In this document: positions 7,614 through 20,279 of the stretch, in pieces
Numbering within the stretch: the stretch's first letter is position 1
Layout: each line of letters starts with the position of its first letter
DNA from: an uncultured Subdoligranulum sp.
GTDB taxonomy: Bacteria; Bacillota; Clostridia; Oscillospirales; Ruminococcaceae
Direction of reading: 5' to 3'
Length of the DNA: 64,000 bases
Assembly: GCA_900545545.1 (NCBI GenBank)
Contig: UQZO01000001.1
Coordinates: 310,001-374,000, forward strand
Made by a program: the position numbers and the translations under genes
The notes under the pieces: model-generated
Seen by the model: the letters and a program-made list of their open reading frames with translations, nothing else
Database searches by the model: none
Told to the model about the DNA's origin: nothing

Positions 7614-9649
7614 ATGGAGGAAGTTTTCCATCTGAAAGCGCCGTTTCAGCCAACCGGCGACCAGCCGCAGGCTATTGACGCGCTGGTGCAGGGCATCGAA
7701 GAAGGGGACGACGCGCAGACGCTGCTGGGCGTTACCGGTTCCGGCAAAACCTTTACCATGGCAAATATTATTGCCCGCTGCAACCGCCCCACGCTGATTC
7801 TGGAGCCGAACAAGACGCTGGCCAGCCAGATCTGCACCGAGATGCGGAGTTTTTTCCCCGATGATGCGGTAGAATATTTTGTATCCTATTACGATTACTA
7901 CCAGCCGGAAGCCTATATCCCCTCCACCGATACCTATATTGAAAAGGACAGCGCCATCAACGATGAGATCGACCGCTTGCGTCACTCTGCAACGGCGGCC
8001 CTCTCCGAGCAGCGCAATGTCATCATTGTGGCCAGTGTTTCCTGTATCTACTCGTTGGGCGACCCTATCGATTACCGCAGCATGGTCATCAGCCTGCGCC
8101 CCGGCATGCAGATCGAGCGGGACGAGCTTTGCAGCCGTCTTGTCAAGCTGCAGTATGAGCGCAACGATATGAACTTTATCCGCAACAAATTCCGCGTAAA
8201 AGGCGACACAGTGGATATCCACCTGGCCTACAACGATGAATATGCCATCCGGGTGGAATTTTTCGGTGACGAGGTGGACCGCATCATTGAGTTTGACCCC
8301 TTGACGGGCGAACACAAAAACGTGGTGCGCCATGTGGCTATTTTCCCGGCCAGCCATTATATCGTCGGTCCGGAAAAGATGAAGGAAGGCCTGGCCAAAA
8401 TCGCGGTGGAGATGGAGGAGCAGGTCAAGAAATTTACCGAAGAAGGCAAACTGCTGGAAGCGCAGCGCATTCAGCAGCGCACCAACTACGATATGGAGAT
8501 GCTGCAGGAAGTGGGCATGTGCAAGGGCATCGAAAACTATTCGGCGGTGCTCTCCGGCCGTGCGCCCGGCTCCACGCCCACCACGCTGCTGGATTATTTC
8601 CCCGACGACTTCCTGCTCATGGTGGATGAAAGCCACGTCATGCTGCCGCAGGTCCGGGGCATGTACGGCGGTGACTACAGCCGCAAGAAAACGCTGGTGG
8701 AGTATGGTTTCCGCCTGCCCTCAGCCTTCGACAACCGCCCGCTGCGTTTTGAGGAATTTGAGAAAAAAGTTCATCAAAAAATCTTTGTCTCCGCAACACC
8801 AGGCGAGTACGAGCGCCAGCACTCCAGCCGCGTGGCGGAGCAGGTGATTCGTCCCACCGGCCTGCTGGACCCGCTGATCATGGTCCGCCCGGTGGAAGGG
8901 CAGATCGAAGACCTGCTGGGTGAAATCCGTCAGCGGATTGACCGCGGCGAGCGGGCGCTGGTTACCACACTGACAGTCAAGATGGCGGAGGACCTGACCG
9001 ATTATCTGGAAGAACACGGCGTCAAAACCAAGTACATGCACCATGAGGTAGATACCTTTGAGCGCATGGAAATCATCAAGGATCTGCGCGTGGGTGCCAT
9101 CGATGTCATCGTGGGCATCAACCTGCTGCGCGAGGGCCTGGACCTGCCGGAAGTTTCTCTGATCGCCATTCTGGACGCCGACAAAGAGGGCTTCCTGCGC
9201 AGCGAAACCAGCTTGATCCAAACCATCGGCCGTGCGGCGCGTAATGCCAATGGCGTGGTGCTGATGTACGCCGACGAGGTTACGCCCAGTATGGAACGGG
9301 CCATCATGGAAACCGAACGCCGTCGCGCCATCCAGGATGCCTACAATAAAGAAAACGGCATCACCCCTAAAACGATCGTGAAAGCCATCGGCGACGGACT
9401 GGAAATCAGCATGAGCGAGGAAAACAAGCGTATGCGGCAGCACCGTATGAGCCGAGCGGAGCGCCAGCAGACCATCGAGCGGTTGACTAAGGAAATGAAA
9501 GAGGCCGCCCGGCTGCTGCAGTTCGAGCTGGCCGCACAGCTGCGTGATGAAATCGCGCGGCTGGAACGGGGAGAAGACCCCACCGCAGCGGATGCCAGTG
9601 AACGCAAGGCGGCCGCCAAAACACGCAAGGGCAGGAGGAAATATAAAAA

Positions 9650-9653
<4 letters not shown>
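7614..9653 (+). CDS. uvrB: Excinuclease ABC subunit UvrB
   Basis: 679 residues. UvrB is the helicase-like damage-verification subunit of nucleotide excision repair; it is loaded on DNA by UvrA and recruits UvrC. Walker A GVTGSGKT is at residues 39-46. The damage-probing beta-hairpin region (YYDYYQPEAYIPSTDTYIEK) follows, then the DESH box region. The helicase motif VI block QTIGRAARN and the C-terminal UVR coiled coil (about 625-660, QTIERLTKEMKEAARLLQFE) are also present. The family's usual length is about 660-690. The ribosome-binding site is AAAGGGG. The stop overlaps the TTG start of uvrA in the four bases TTGA, so translation is probably coupled. Confidence 0.98.
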
Positions 9654-12550
<2,897 letters not shown>

Positions 12551-12556
12551 TCTCAG

Positions 12557-12597
12557 GCAGGAGCACTGTTGGACAGGTGCTCCTGCTTTTGCGTTTT
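12557..12597 (+). terminator. Intrinsic terminator of uvrBA
   Basis: Perfect 10-bp stem GCAGGAGCAC / GTGCTCCTGC (12557-12566, 12577-12586), then TTTTGCGTTTT. Confidence 0.9.
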
Positions 12598-12665
12598 GAA
12601 TCAGGGAAGATTTGTGAAAACAACCACAGCATAGCGTATAGCCGGCAAAAAAGCAAAACAACTGC

Positions 12666-12694
12666 TTGTACTTTGGCGGCCAATTTGCTATACT
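12666..12694 (+). promoter_or_regulatory. Promoter of the miaB-mutSL operon
   Basis: TTGTAC (12666-12671), 17-base spacer, TATACT (12689-12694), 43 bases upstream of the miaB start. Confidence 0.75.
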
Positions 12695-12737
12695 AGTACG
12701 GTATATTGGATTTGTGTGCCCTTTAAGGAGAATTCAC

Positions 12738-14138
12738 TTGGAAAAACTGACTTATACCCATAATGAGGCGGCTGCCAAGGCGCTGGCTGCCTATTACGAA
12801 ACCCCGCCGCTGGCCTATGTGCGCAGCTATGGCTGCCAGCAGAATGTCAACGACGGCGAGAAAATCCGCGGTGTGCTGCAGGATGTAGGCTTCGGCCTGT
12901 GCGACACGCTGGAAGATGCCGATCTGATTCTGTTCAACACCTGTGCGGTGCGGGAACATGCCGAGCAGCGCGTTTTCGGCAACATCGGCGCGCTGAAGAA
13001 GCTCAAAGAGGAAAATCCTCGCCTGATTATCGGCGTCTGCGGCTGCATGGCTCAGCAGCCCCATATCGTGGAGAAGCTGCGCCAGAGCTACCCCTATGTG
13101 GACCTGGTGTTTGGTGTGGACGGCATCGACCGCCTGCCCGCCATGTTGGCAGAGCGTCTGCGCCGCGGCAAGCGCTATCTGGAAAATCCGGAACTGCGCA
13201 ATGCGGTGGTGGAAGACTTGCCCATCCGCCGGGATTCCGGTTTCCGGGCCTGGCTGCCGATTATGTACGGGTGTGACAATTTCTGCACCTACTGTATTGT
13301 ACCCTATGTACGCGGACGTGAGCGCAGCCGGGAACCGGCGGCGATTCTGGCCGAGTTCAAGGAGCTGATCGCCAAAGGGTACAAGGAGATCACGCTGCTG
13401 GGACAGAATGTGAACAGCTACGGCAAAGGGCTGGAACATCCCATCGACTTTGCCGATTTGCTGAACCTGCTGTGCGAGGTACCGGGGAATTACCAGATCC
13501 GCTTTATGACCAGCCATCCCAAGGATGCCAGCCATAAGCTGATCGATACCATCGCGGCGCAGCCCCACCTGTGCAAGCACATCCATCTGCCGGTGCAGTC
13601 CGGCAGCGACCGGCTGCTGCAGCAGATGAACCGCCATTATACGGTGGAACAGTATCTGGAACTGGTGGATTACGCTCGGGCCAAAATTCCCGGCGTGACC
13701 TTCTCCAGCGATATCATTGTGGGCTTCCCCGGGGAGACTGAGGAAGACTTTGCCGCAACGCTGGACCTGGTGCGCAAGGTGGGGTATATGCAGCTGTTCA
13801 CCTTCATCTATTCCAAGCGCAATGGCACCCCGGCAGCCAAGATGCCGGACCCCACCACCCATGCTGAGAAAGCCGCCCGTATGGAACGGCTGCTGCGCAC
13901 GCAGGACGAAATCGCTTTTGCGGCCGTTGCAGCCATGGCGGGCCAGACGGTGCGGGTGCTGGTGGAGGCGGTCGGGCGCACGCCCGGTACGCTGAACGGC
14001 CGGTTGGATAACAATCTGGTGGTGGAATTCCCGGCGCCGGAAAGTCTGATCGGGCAATGGGCCCAGGTCCACCTGACGGGTTCCCGCGCGGCACTGCTGA
14101 CCGGCGAACTGATACAAAACCCTACGAATGACAACTGA
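12738..14138 (+). CDS. miaB: tRNA-2-methylthio-N6-dimethylallyladenosine synthase MiaB
   Basis: 466 residues. This radical-SAM enzyme adds a methylthio group to i6A37 of tRNAs reading UNN codons; miaA downstream supplies the isopentenyl substrate. The N-terminal MTTase domain begins SYGCQQNVND with Cys33, and further cluster cysteines lie in FNTCAVRE and GVCGCMAQQ. The radical-SAM CxxxCxxC motif is C179, C183, C186. A TRAM domain ends the protein. The TTG at 12738 was chosen because AAGGAG lies 7 bases upstream; the longer in-frame reading would begin inside the promoter. Next come a YlbF-type gene and mutS, as in Bacillus. Confidence 0.96.
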   Translation: MEKLTYTHNEAAAKALAAYYETPPLAYVRSYGCQQNVNDGEKIRGVLQDVGFGLCDTLEDADLILFNTCAVREHAEQRVFGNIGALKKLKEENPRLIIGVCGCMAQQPHIVEKLRQSYPYVDLVFGVDGIDRLPAMLAERLRRGKRYLENPELRNAVVEDLPIRRDSGFRAWLPIMYGCDNFCTYCIVPYVRGRERSREPAAILAEFKELIAKGYKEITLLGQNVNSYGKGLEHPIDFADLLNLLCEVPGNYQIRFMTSHPKDASHKLIDTIAAQPHLCKHIHLPVQSGSDRLLQQMNRHYTVEQYLELVDYARAKIPGVTFSSDIIVGFPGETEEDFAATLDLVRKVGYMQLFTFIYSKRNGTPAAKMPDPTTHAEKAARMERLLRTQDEIAFAAVAAMAGQTVRVLVEAVGRTPGTLNGRLDNNLVVEFPAPESLIGQWAQVHLTGSRAALLTGELIQNPTNDN

Positions 14139-14158
14139 GAATAAAGGAGATTTTTACA

Positions 14159-14566
14159 ATGGATTGCATGGATTTGTTTAAGAAAGCTGCGGCTGCGATG
14201 CAGACCGATCCCCGTTACCTGGAGCTGGATGCGGCCCGCCGTGCCAACGATGCCGACCAGGAACTGCAGAACATGATCGGCGAGTTCAACCTGGCCCGTC
14301 TGGATCTCAACAACGAGAGCGCCAAGAGCGAGACCGATGCTGCCCGTGTGGCAGAGCTGAACCAGCGCATCAATGACCTCTACAGCCAGATCATGGCTAG
14401 CGAGGGTATGGTGCGCTACACGGCTGCCAAGGCAGAGTGCGAGGCGATGGTCAGCTACATCGACGCAATCATCAATACCGCCATGAACGGCGGCGACCCC
14501 ATGACCGTGCAGCAGCCCGAAGGCGGCTGCACCGGCAGCTGCTCCACTTGCGGCGGCTGCCACTAA
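14159..14566 (+). CDS. YlbF/YmcA (RicF/RicA-like) family protein with cysteine tail
   Basis: 135 residues, mostly alpha-helical and charged, with the YlbF/YmcA pattern (ADQELQNMIGEFNLARLDLN; about 25-95). In Bacillus subtilis YmcA lies between miaB (ymcB) and mutS, as here, and belongs to the YlbF-YmcA-YaaT complex that acts with RNase Y in mRNA processing and binds [4Fe-4S] clusters. The last 15 residues are a Gly/Cys tail with C124, C128, C131, C134 and His135, which could ligate a metal or cluster. Family is from sequence pattern plus synteny; which of the two paralogues it corresponds to is not certain. Start ATG with AAAGGAG upstream. Confidence 0.88.
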   Translation: MDCMDLFKKAAAAMQTDPRYLELDAARRANDADQELQNMIGEFNLARLDLNNESAKSETDAARVAELNQRINDLYSQIMASEGMVRYTAAKAECEAMVSYIDAIINTAMNGGDPMTVQQPEGGCTGSCSTCGGCH

Positions 14567-14618
14567 GGCAGAACGATCCATTTTCAAAGGACAAGCAGAA
14601 ACAACAGGAGTGTGAAAC

Positions 14619-17237
14619 ATGGCCGAACAAGCAGTATCGCCCATGATGCAGCAGTATTTTGAGATCAAGAAACAGCATCCCAACGAGATTCTTTTCTACC
14701 GCGTCGGCGACTTTTATGAGATGTTCTACGATGATGCCCTGACGGCTTCCCGGGAACTGGAACTGACACTGACCGGCAAAAACTGCGGCAAGGAAGAGCG
14801 CGCCCCCATGTGTGGGGTGCCCTATCACTCCTATGAAACCTATATGGCGCGGCTGATCGCCAAGGGCTACAAGGTTGCCATCTGCGAACAGATGGAGGAC
14901 CCGGCCCTGGCGAAAGGCCTTGTCAAACGGGACATCATCCGTGTTGTTACGCCGGGTACTGTCATCGAGAGCAGCATGCTCTCGGAAGACAAGAACAATT
15001 ACCTGTGCAGCATCTACTGCAAGCGCCGCCGCGGACGCTGGCGTGCGGGTGTCTGCTTTGCCGATATCTCTACCGGAGAGGCCCGTGCCACCGAACTGAA
15101 CGCCGAGAAAATCGGCGGAGCCATTATCACCGAACTGTGCCGCTATATGCCCAGTGAGATTCTGATCTGCCCGCCGATGCTGGACTTCAAGGATGTCACG
15201 GCCTATATCAAGCAGCATACCAGCGCCCTGGTGGAACTGCGGGAAGAATCCTGCTACAAGGATGCCCTCATGGAATCCACCATGGAAGGGCAATTCGGCA
15301 AGGACTGGCGCCAGACCCTGGGCTATGAAGAGGATGCGCTGGTGCCCTATGCGGTTGCGGCGCTGCTGAACTATCTGCAGGAAACCCAGAAGCATGGTCT
15401 GGAGCGCATCAAGACGGTAGAGAACTACGCCGATGCCCAGTACATGCGGCTTTCGCCGGTGACCCGTGCCAATCTGGAGCTGACCGAAACCATGCGTGGC
15501 CGGGAAAAGCGCGGCACGCTGCTTTGGGTTCTGGATAAAACCGAAACTTCCATGGGCAAACGGATGCTGCGCTCCTGGATCGAGCAGCCGCTGGTGGATG
15601 CGGAAGCTATCAATGCCCGGCTTTCCGCGGTGCAGGCACTGTACACGGCCAATATTGCCCGCGCCGACCTCAAAGAGGCGCTGTCCCATGTGTTTGACAT
15701 CGAGCGCCTGACCACCCGGATTCTCTACGGTTCGGCCACGCCGCGGGAAGTCAAGGCACTGGGGGATACCTGTGCCCGTTTGCCGGAGGTGAAGGAACAG
15801 GCGGCTGCCTGCGGGGCACCGCTGCTGCTGCAGCTGGCGGATCAGATCGACCCGCTGGAGGACCTTCTGCAAAAAATCACCTCAGCGCTGGTGGATGATC
15901 CCCCGGCAACCCTCAAGGATGGCGGCGCCATCCGGGCCGGGTACAACAGCGAGGTGGATGAACTCCGGGATATCATGCACGGCGGCAAGGGTTACCTTGC
16001 CAACCTGGAGGCCAAACTGCGGGAGGAAACCGGCATTCCCAAACTGAAGATCGGTTTCAATAAGGTCTTCGGCTATTATATTGAAGTCAGCCGCTCCTAT
16101 ACCGATTCGGTGCCCGACAGTTTTACCCGCAAGCAGACGCTGACCACCGGCGAGCGTTACATCACCCCGGAACTGAAAGAGCTGGAAAACAAGATCCTCG
16201 GTGCTAACGAACGTCTGCTGGTTCTGGAACACCAGCTGTTTGCAGACCTTCTCTCGGAGATCTCCGCCCAGGTGGTGCGCATTCAGCGCACGGCGCTGGC
16301 GGTGGCACAGTTGGATGTGCTGGCCGGTTTTGCCGAGGTGTCGGTGCAGAACAATTATGTGCTGCCGGTGGTGGACCAGAGCGGTGTGATTGAGATCAAG
16401 GAAGGCCGCCACCCGGTGATTGAGCAGATGCTCAAGGGCACACTGTTTGTTCCCAACGACACCCTGCTGGATGAAAGTGAAAACCGTATGCTGCTGATCA
16501 CCGGCCCCAACATGGCCGGTAAATCCACCTACATGCGCCAGAACGCGCTGATCGCCCTGATGGCGCAGATCGGTTGTTTTGTGCCCGCTGCCAGCGCCCA
16601 TATCGGTGTGGTGGATGCCATTTTCACCCGTGTCGGCGCCTCGGATGACCTGGCTGCCGGTCAGTCTACCTTTATGGTGGAGATGACCGAAGTAGCGGAG
16701 ATTCTGCGCCATGCCAGCAAGAACAGCCTGGTTATTCTGGATGAGATCGGCCGCGGTACCTCCACCTTTGACGGCATGAGTATCGCCCGTGCGGTGGTGG
16801 AGTATATCTGCGACAATATCGGCTGCAAAACACTGTTTGCCACCCATTACCATGAACTGACCAGCATGGATAAGGATATTTACGGCGTCAAGAACTACAA
16901 CATTGCCGTCAAAAAGCGCGGGGAGGATATCACCTTCCTGCGGCGCATTGTGGCAGGTCCTGCCGACGACAGTTACGGCATCGAGGTCGCCAAACTGGCG
17001 GGCCTTCCTTCCAGCGTGACCAAGCGTGCCCATGCGGTGCTGCGCCAGCTGGAGGCCAACGCCCCCGGCCGCAACCAGACCATGCAGCTGGATTTTGAGA
17101 CGGTGGAAGCCTATAACAATCCGTCGGTCCCCAGCGAGGTAGTGGACAAGCTCCACAGCGTGGATATCGAAACGCTGACGCCGCTGGAAGCGCTGAACTT
17201 CCTGTATGAACTCAAAAATGTATTGGATAAAGACTAA
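14619..17237 (+). CDS. mutS: DNA mismatch repair protein MutS
   Basis: 872 residues, usual length. MutS recognises mismatches and small loops. The N-terminal mismatch-wedging motif GDFYEMF gives the F-x-E pair Phe32/Glu34. The lever/clamp region has KIGFNKVFGYYIEVS. The C-terminal ABC-type ATPase has Walker A GPNMAGKST at 629-637, then the DDLAAGQSTFMVEM signature block, Walker B (LVILDEIGRGTS) and ATHYHELT. A C-terminal tail of about 60 residues follows. The ATG lies 52 bases after the YlbF-type gene, and mutL starts 15 bases after the stop, giving a mutS-mutL-miaA operon. Confidence 0.98.
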   Translation: MAEQAVSPMMQQYFEIKKQHPNEILFYRVGDFYEMFYDDALTASRELELTLTGKNCGKEERAPMCGVPYHSYETYMARLIAKGYKVAICEQMEDPALAKGLVKRDIIRVVTPGTVIESSMLSEDKNNYLCSIYCKRRRGRWRAGVCFADISTGEARATELNAEKIGGAIITELCRYMPSEILICPPMLDFKDVTAYIKQHTSALVELREESCYKDALMESTMEGQFGKDWRQTLGYEEDALVPYAVAALLNYLQETQKHGLERIKTVENYADAQYMRLSPVTRANLELTETMRGREKRGTLLWVLDKTETSMGKRMLRSWIEQPLVDAEAINARLSAVQALYTANIARADLKEALSHVFDIERLTTRILYGSATPREVKALGDTCARLPEVKEQAAACGAPLLLQLADQIDPLEDLLQKITSALVDDPPATLKDGGAIRAGYNSEVDELRDIMHGGKGYLANLEAKLREETGIPKLKIGFNKVFGYYIEVSRSYTDSVPDSFTRKQTLTTGERYITPELKELENKILGANERLLVLEHQLFADLLSEISAQVVRIQRTALAVAQLDVLAGFAEVSVQNNYVLPVVDQSGVIEIKEGRHPVIEQMLKGTLFVPNDTLLDESENRMLLITGPNMAGKSTYMRQNALIALMAQIGCFVPAASAHIGVVDAIFTRVGASDDLAAGQSTFMVEMTEVAEILRHASKNSLVILDEIGRGTSTFDGMSIARAVVEYICDNIGCKTLFATHYHELTSMDKDIYGVKNYNIAVKKRGEDITFLRRIVAGPADDSYGIEVAKLAGLPSSVTKRAHAVLRQLEANAPGRNQTMQLDFETVEAYNNPSVPSEVVDKLHSVDIETLTPLEALNFLYELKNVLDKD

Positions 17238-17252
17238 AGGCAGGTGAGACGC

Positions 17253-19331
17253 ATGGCAGAGATCCGTGTACTGGACAAGCACACCGCAGAATTGATTGCG
17301 GCGGGCGAAGTCGTTGAGCGTCCTGCGTCGGTAGCCAAGGAACTGTTGGAAAATGCCATCGACGCCGGGGCCACTCAAATCACCCTTTCCGCGACTCGTG
17401 GCGGCATTGCGCAGCTGCAAATCGTCGATAACGGCAGCGGCATCGAGGCAGAATACATCGACAAGGCGTTTATCCGCCATGCGACCAGCAAAATCGCCAA
17501 AGCGGAAGACCTTAACCACATCCATACCCTGGGTTTCCGTGGCGAGGCGCTGGCCTCCATTGCCAGCGTTGCCAAGGTGGAGGTGCTGACCCGTACCGAG
17601 CAGGACGAGTATGCCTGTTGCTATCGTATTGAGGGCGGCGAACCCCAGGGGATGGAACCCGGGGCACGCCCGGTGGGCACAACCATCACCGTCAATGATC
17701 TGTTCTACAATACGCCTGCGCGGATGAAGTTCCTGAAAAAGGATGCCAGCGAGGGTACCTATGTGGCAGAGACGGTGCTTCATGCGGCCCTGTCCCACCC
17801 GGAAATCAGTTTCCGCTTTATCCGTGATGGAAAGCAGCAATTCCTCAGCCCCGGGGACGGGGACCTGCGCAGCGCTGTATATGCAGTGCTGGGGCGCGAG
17901 TTCGCCCGGGACCTGCTGCCGGTGGACGGCGGCAACGGTGTCTATCACATCACCGGTCTGATCACGCCGCCCCGTGCCTGCCGTGCCAGCCGTGGCGCGC
18001 AGCACTTCTTTGTGAATGGCCGCTATGTCAAAAACCGCACTATGATGGCCGCGTTGGAAAATGCCTACAAAGGCACCATGATGCAGGGCAAATTCCCCGG
18101 CGCGGTGCTGATGCTGGAAATGCCCGCCGACCTGGTGGATGTCAATGTACACCCGGCCAAAACCGAGATTCGTTTTGCCCGCGAGAGCGATGTGTTTGAT
18201 GCGGTCTACCGCTCGGTGCGTCTGGCCCTGACGGCTCCGGGCAGCGGCGAATGCCGTTTTGAACTGGGCCATAAGGAGGCGACCCCGGCGGAGCCGAAAA
18301 AGCCGGAAACGAATAAACCGGAACTGCCGCCAGTGGCTGTCAAAACCGAAGCGCCCAAGTCCCGTTTCACGACGCTGTCTGCGGCGGAGTATAGAGCGCT
18401 GAACCGACTGACCGACCCCGTACCGGCACGGCCGCTGCCCGGCGTCGTTTCGGTGGAATCCCCGGCTCCCCAATACCACACTGCCGCCGCGCCGCGGCCG
18501 GTAACAGCGGCACCGCCTATGCGGACGACCGCCCCGGACGATGCAGTTCTGGATATTTTGCCGGATCTGCCGGAAGAGGGTGTGCCCCAGCCTGTGAAAA
18601 CACCGCAGCCGGTTGCGGCAGAAAAGCCTCAAGGCGAACCGGTACCTGTGCAGATGCCGGAACCGGAACCCGTGCAGGAAAGCATGCACGCGCTCAGTGC
18701 CCTGCCGCAGGAAACCCAGATGGAACCCGAACAGACGACGATGGCGCCGCCGCCCGCGGAGGAACCGCTGCGCCTGGTAGGGGAGGTCTTCAAGACTTAT
18801 ATCATCACCGAGCGGGATGGGGAACTGTGCCTGATCGATAAGCATGCGGCCCATGAACGCATTCTTTTTGAAAAATTGGCCAAGGATTACGGCAACGTAC
18901 CGGCACAGATGCTGCTGGTGCCGGTGCAGGTCAACCTGACGGCGGCCGAAAAGCAGGCGATTTTGCAAAACCTTGAGATGCTGACCGACGCCGGGCTGGA
19001 CCTGGAAGATTTCGGCGGCGCTACGGTGCTTGTACGTGCGGTGCCTGCCGATGTAGCCGTGGATGACGTGGAAGATATGGTGGTGGAACTGGCGGCCCAT
19101 CTTCTGAACGGCAGCCGGGATGCCCTGCGGGAAAAAACCGAATGGGTGCTCCATTCCATTGCCTGCCGTGCCGCCATCAAGGCGGGGGATCGCACCAGTC
19201 AGGCGGAAATGCTTGCCCTGGCGCAGAACATTATGAATGGTTCCATTCCGCCGTTCTGCCCCCACGGACGCCCCTGCGTACTGAAAATTACCCGGAAGGA
19301 GCTGGAAAAACAGTTTGGACGCCTTGTGTGA
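17253..19331 (+). CDS. mutL: DNA mismatch repair endonuclease MutL
   Basis: 692 residues. The N-terminal GHKL ATPase has LLENAIDAG (catalytic Glu33), DNGSGI and GFRGEAL. A Pro/Glu-rich linker spans about 340-505. The C-terminal dimerisation domain keeps the nicking-endonuclease motifs: DKHAAHERILFE at 529-540 (consensus D-x-H-A-x2-E-x4-E, here Lys in place of Gln), ACRAAIKAGD, and the zinc motif CPHGRPC at 669-675. This is therefore the nicking type found in bacteria without MutH. The ATG at 17253 (AGGTGAG upstream) is preferred to a GTG nine bases earlier. The 3' end overlaps miaA by 17 bases. Confidence 0.97.
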   Translation: MAEIRVLDKHTAELIAAGEVVERPASVAKELLENAIDAGATQITLSATRGGIAQLQIVDNGSGIEAEYIDKAFIRHATSKIAKAEDLNHIHTLGFRGEALASIASVAKVEVLTRTEQDEYACCYRIEGGEPQGMEPGARPVGTTITVNDLFYNTPARMKFLKKDASEGTYVAETVLHAALSHPEISFRFIRDGKQQFLSPGDGDLRSAVYAVLGREFARDLLPVDGGNGVYHITGLITPPRACRASRGAQHFFVNGRYVKNRTMMAALENAYKGTMMQGKFPGAVLMLEMPADLVDVNVHPAKTEIRFARESDVFDAVYRSVRLALTAPGSGECRFELGHKEATPAEPKKPETNKPELPPVAVKTEAPKSRFTTLSAAEYRALNRLTDPVPARPLPGVVSVESPAPQYHTAAAPRPVTAAPPMRTTAPDDAVLDILPDLPEEGVPQPVKTPQPVAAEKPQGEPVPVQMPEPEPVQESMHALSALPQETQMEPEQTTMAPPPAEEPLRLVGEVFKTYIITERDGELCLIDKHAAHERILFEKLAKDYGNVPAQMLLVPVQVNLTAAEKQAILQNLEMLTDAGLDLEDFGGATVLVRAVPADVAVDDVEDMVVELAAHLLNGSRDALREKTEWVLHSIACRAAIKAGDRTSQAEMLALAQNIMNGSIPPFCPHGRPCVLKITRKELEKQFGRLV

Positions 19332-20259
19332 ACGTCCCCGGGTTGTTGCCATCGGCGGGCCTACTGCGACCGGGAAGACATCGCTTTCGGTGGCCCTTGC
19401 CAAAGCCTTTGACGGTGAGATCATCAACGCGGATTCCATGCAGATCTACCGCGAACTTTCTGTGGGAACGGCAAAGGCAACCCCGAAGGAACGGCAGGGG
19501 ATTCCCCATCATCTGCTGGATTTTCTGCCGCCGGAGCAACCGTACAGCGTAGCGGATTTTGTTTCTGCTGCTTCTGCCCTTGTTCAGCAAATCTCCGCAC
19601 GCAAACATCTGCCGCTGGTTGTGGGCGGTACAGGGCTTTACATCACCAGCCTTTTGAACGGCGTATCCTTTGCGCCGGAACAAAATGATCCGGCTATTCG
19701 GCAGCGGCTTCAGCAGGAAGCCCAGACACAAGGCCCCGAGGCACTGTATGCACGGTTGCAGGCGATAGACCCCGCGTATGCAGGTAAGGTGCATCCCAAC
19801 AACCTGCCCCGGGTCATCCGGGCGCTGGAACTCTACGAACTGACGGGCCGGAAGATGAGTGAACAGCAGCAATCGTCCCGCCCGGCACAACCGCCTTACC
19901 GGTCGCTGTGCCTTTGCCTGACCTGCCGGGAACGGGCGCTGCTTTACAAGCGGATTGATCAGCGTGTCGATCAGATGGTGGCCTCCGGTGTATTGGCCGA
20001 GGCGGAGCTGGTCTGGAAAAACAAGGATCGCTACCGCACAGCGGCACAGGCCATCGGGTATAAGGAGTTCTTCCCGTTTTTTGCGGGGGAGCAGACGCTG
20101 GCGGAATGTACCGCACGGCTCAAACAGGCTACACGTCAGTACGCCAAGCGGCAGCTTACCTGGTTCCGCCATCAGAATGATGCGGTCTGGCTGTATATCG
20201 ATGAAGAGGACGCCGTAAAGCGTGCCACGGATCTGGTGCACGCATTCCTGCAAGACTGA
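19315..20259 (+). CDS. miaA: tRNA dimethylallyltransferase MiaA
   Basis: 314 residues from a TTG inside the mutL 3' end; a second in-frame TTG at 19324 is possible. MiaA transfers dimethylallyl from DMAPP to A37 of tRNAs, making the substrate for MiaB. Visible: P-loop GPTATGKT (15-22), DSMQIYRELSVGTAKAT and VGGTGLYI. AAGGAG lies 13 bases before the first TTG, a rather long spacing, so expression may depend on coupling to mutL. Confidence 0.95.
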   Translation: MDALCERPRVVAIGGPTATGKTSLSVALAKAFDGEIINADSMQIYRELSVGTAKATPKERQGIPHHLLDFLPPEQPYSVADFVSAASALVQQISARKHLPLVVGGTGLYITSLLNGVSFAPEQNDPAIRQRLQQEAQTQGPEALYARLQAIDPAYAGKVHPNNLPRVIRALELYELTGRKMSEQQQSSRPAQPPYRSLCLCLTCRERALLYKRIDQRVDQMVASGVLAEAELVWKNKDRYRTAAQAIGYKEFFPFFAGEQTLAECTARLKQATRQYAKRQLTWFRHQNDAVWLYIDEEDAVKRATDLVHAFLQD

Positions 20260-20279
20260 ACACGAAGGGAGGACGCTGC

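Noticed and set aside
12666..12737. In-frame N-terminal extension of MiaB
   Set aside because: It would begin at the -35 of the predicted promoter and has no ribosome-binding site; the TTG at 12738 has AAGGAG at ideal spacing.
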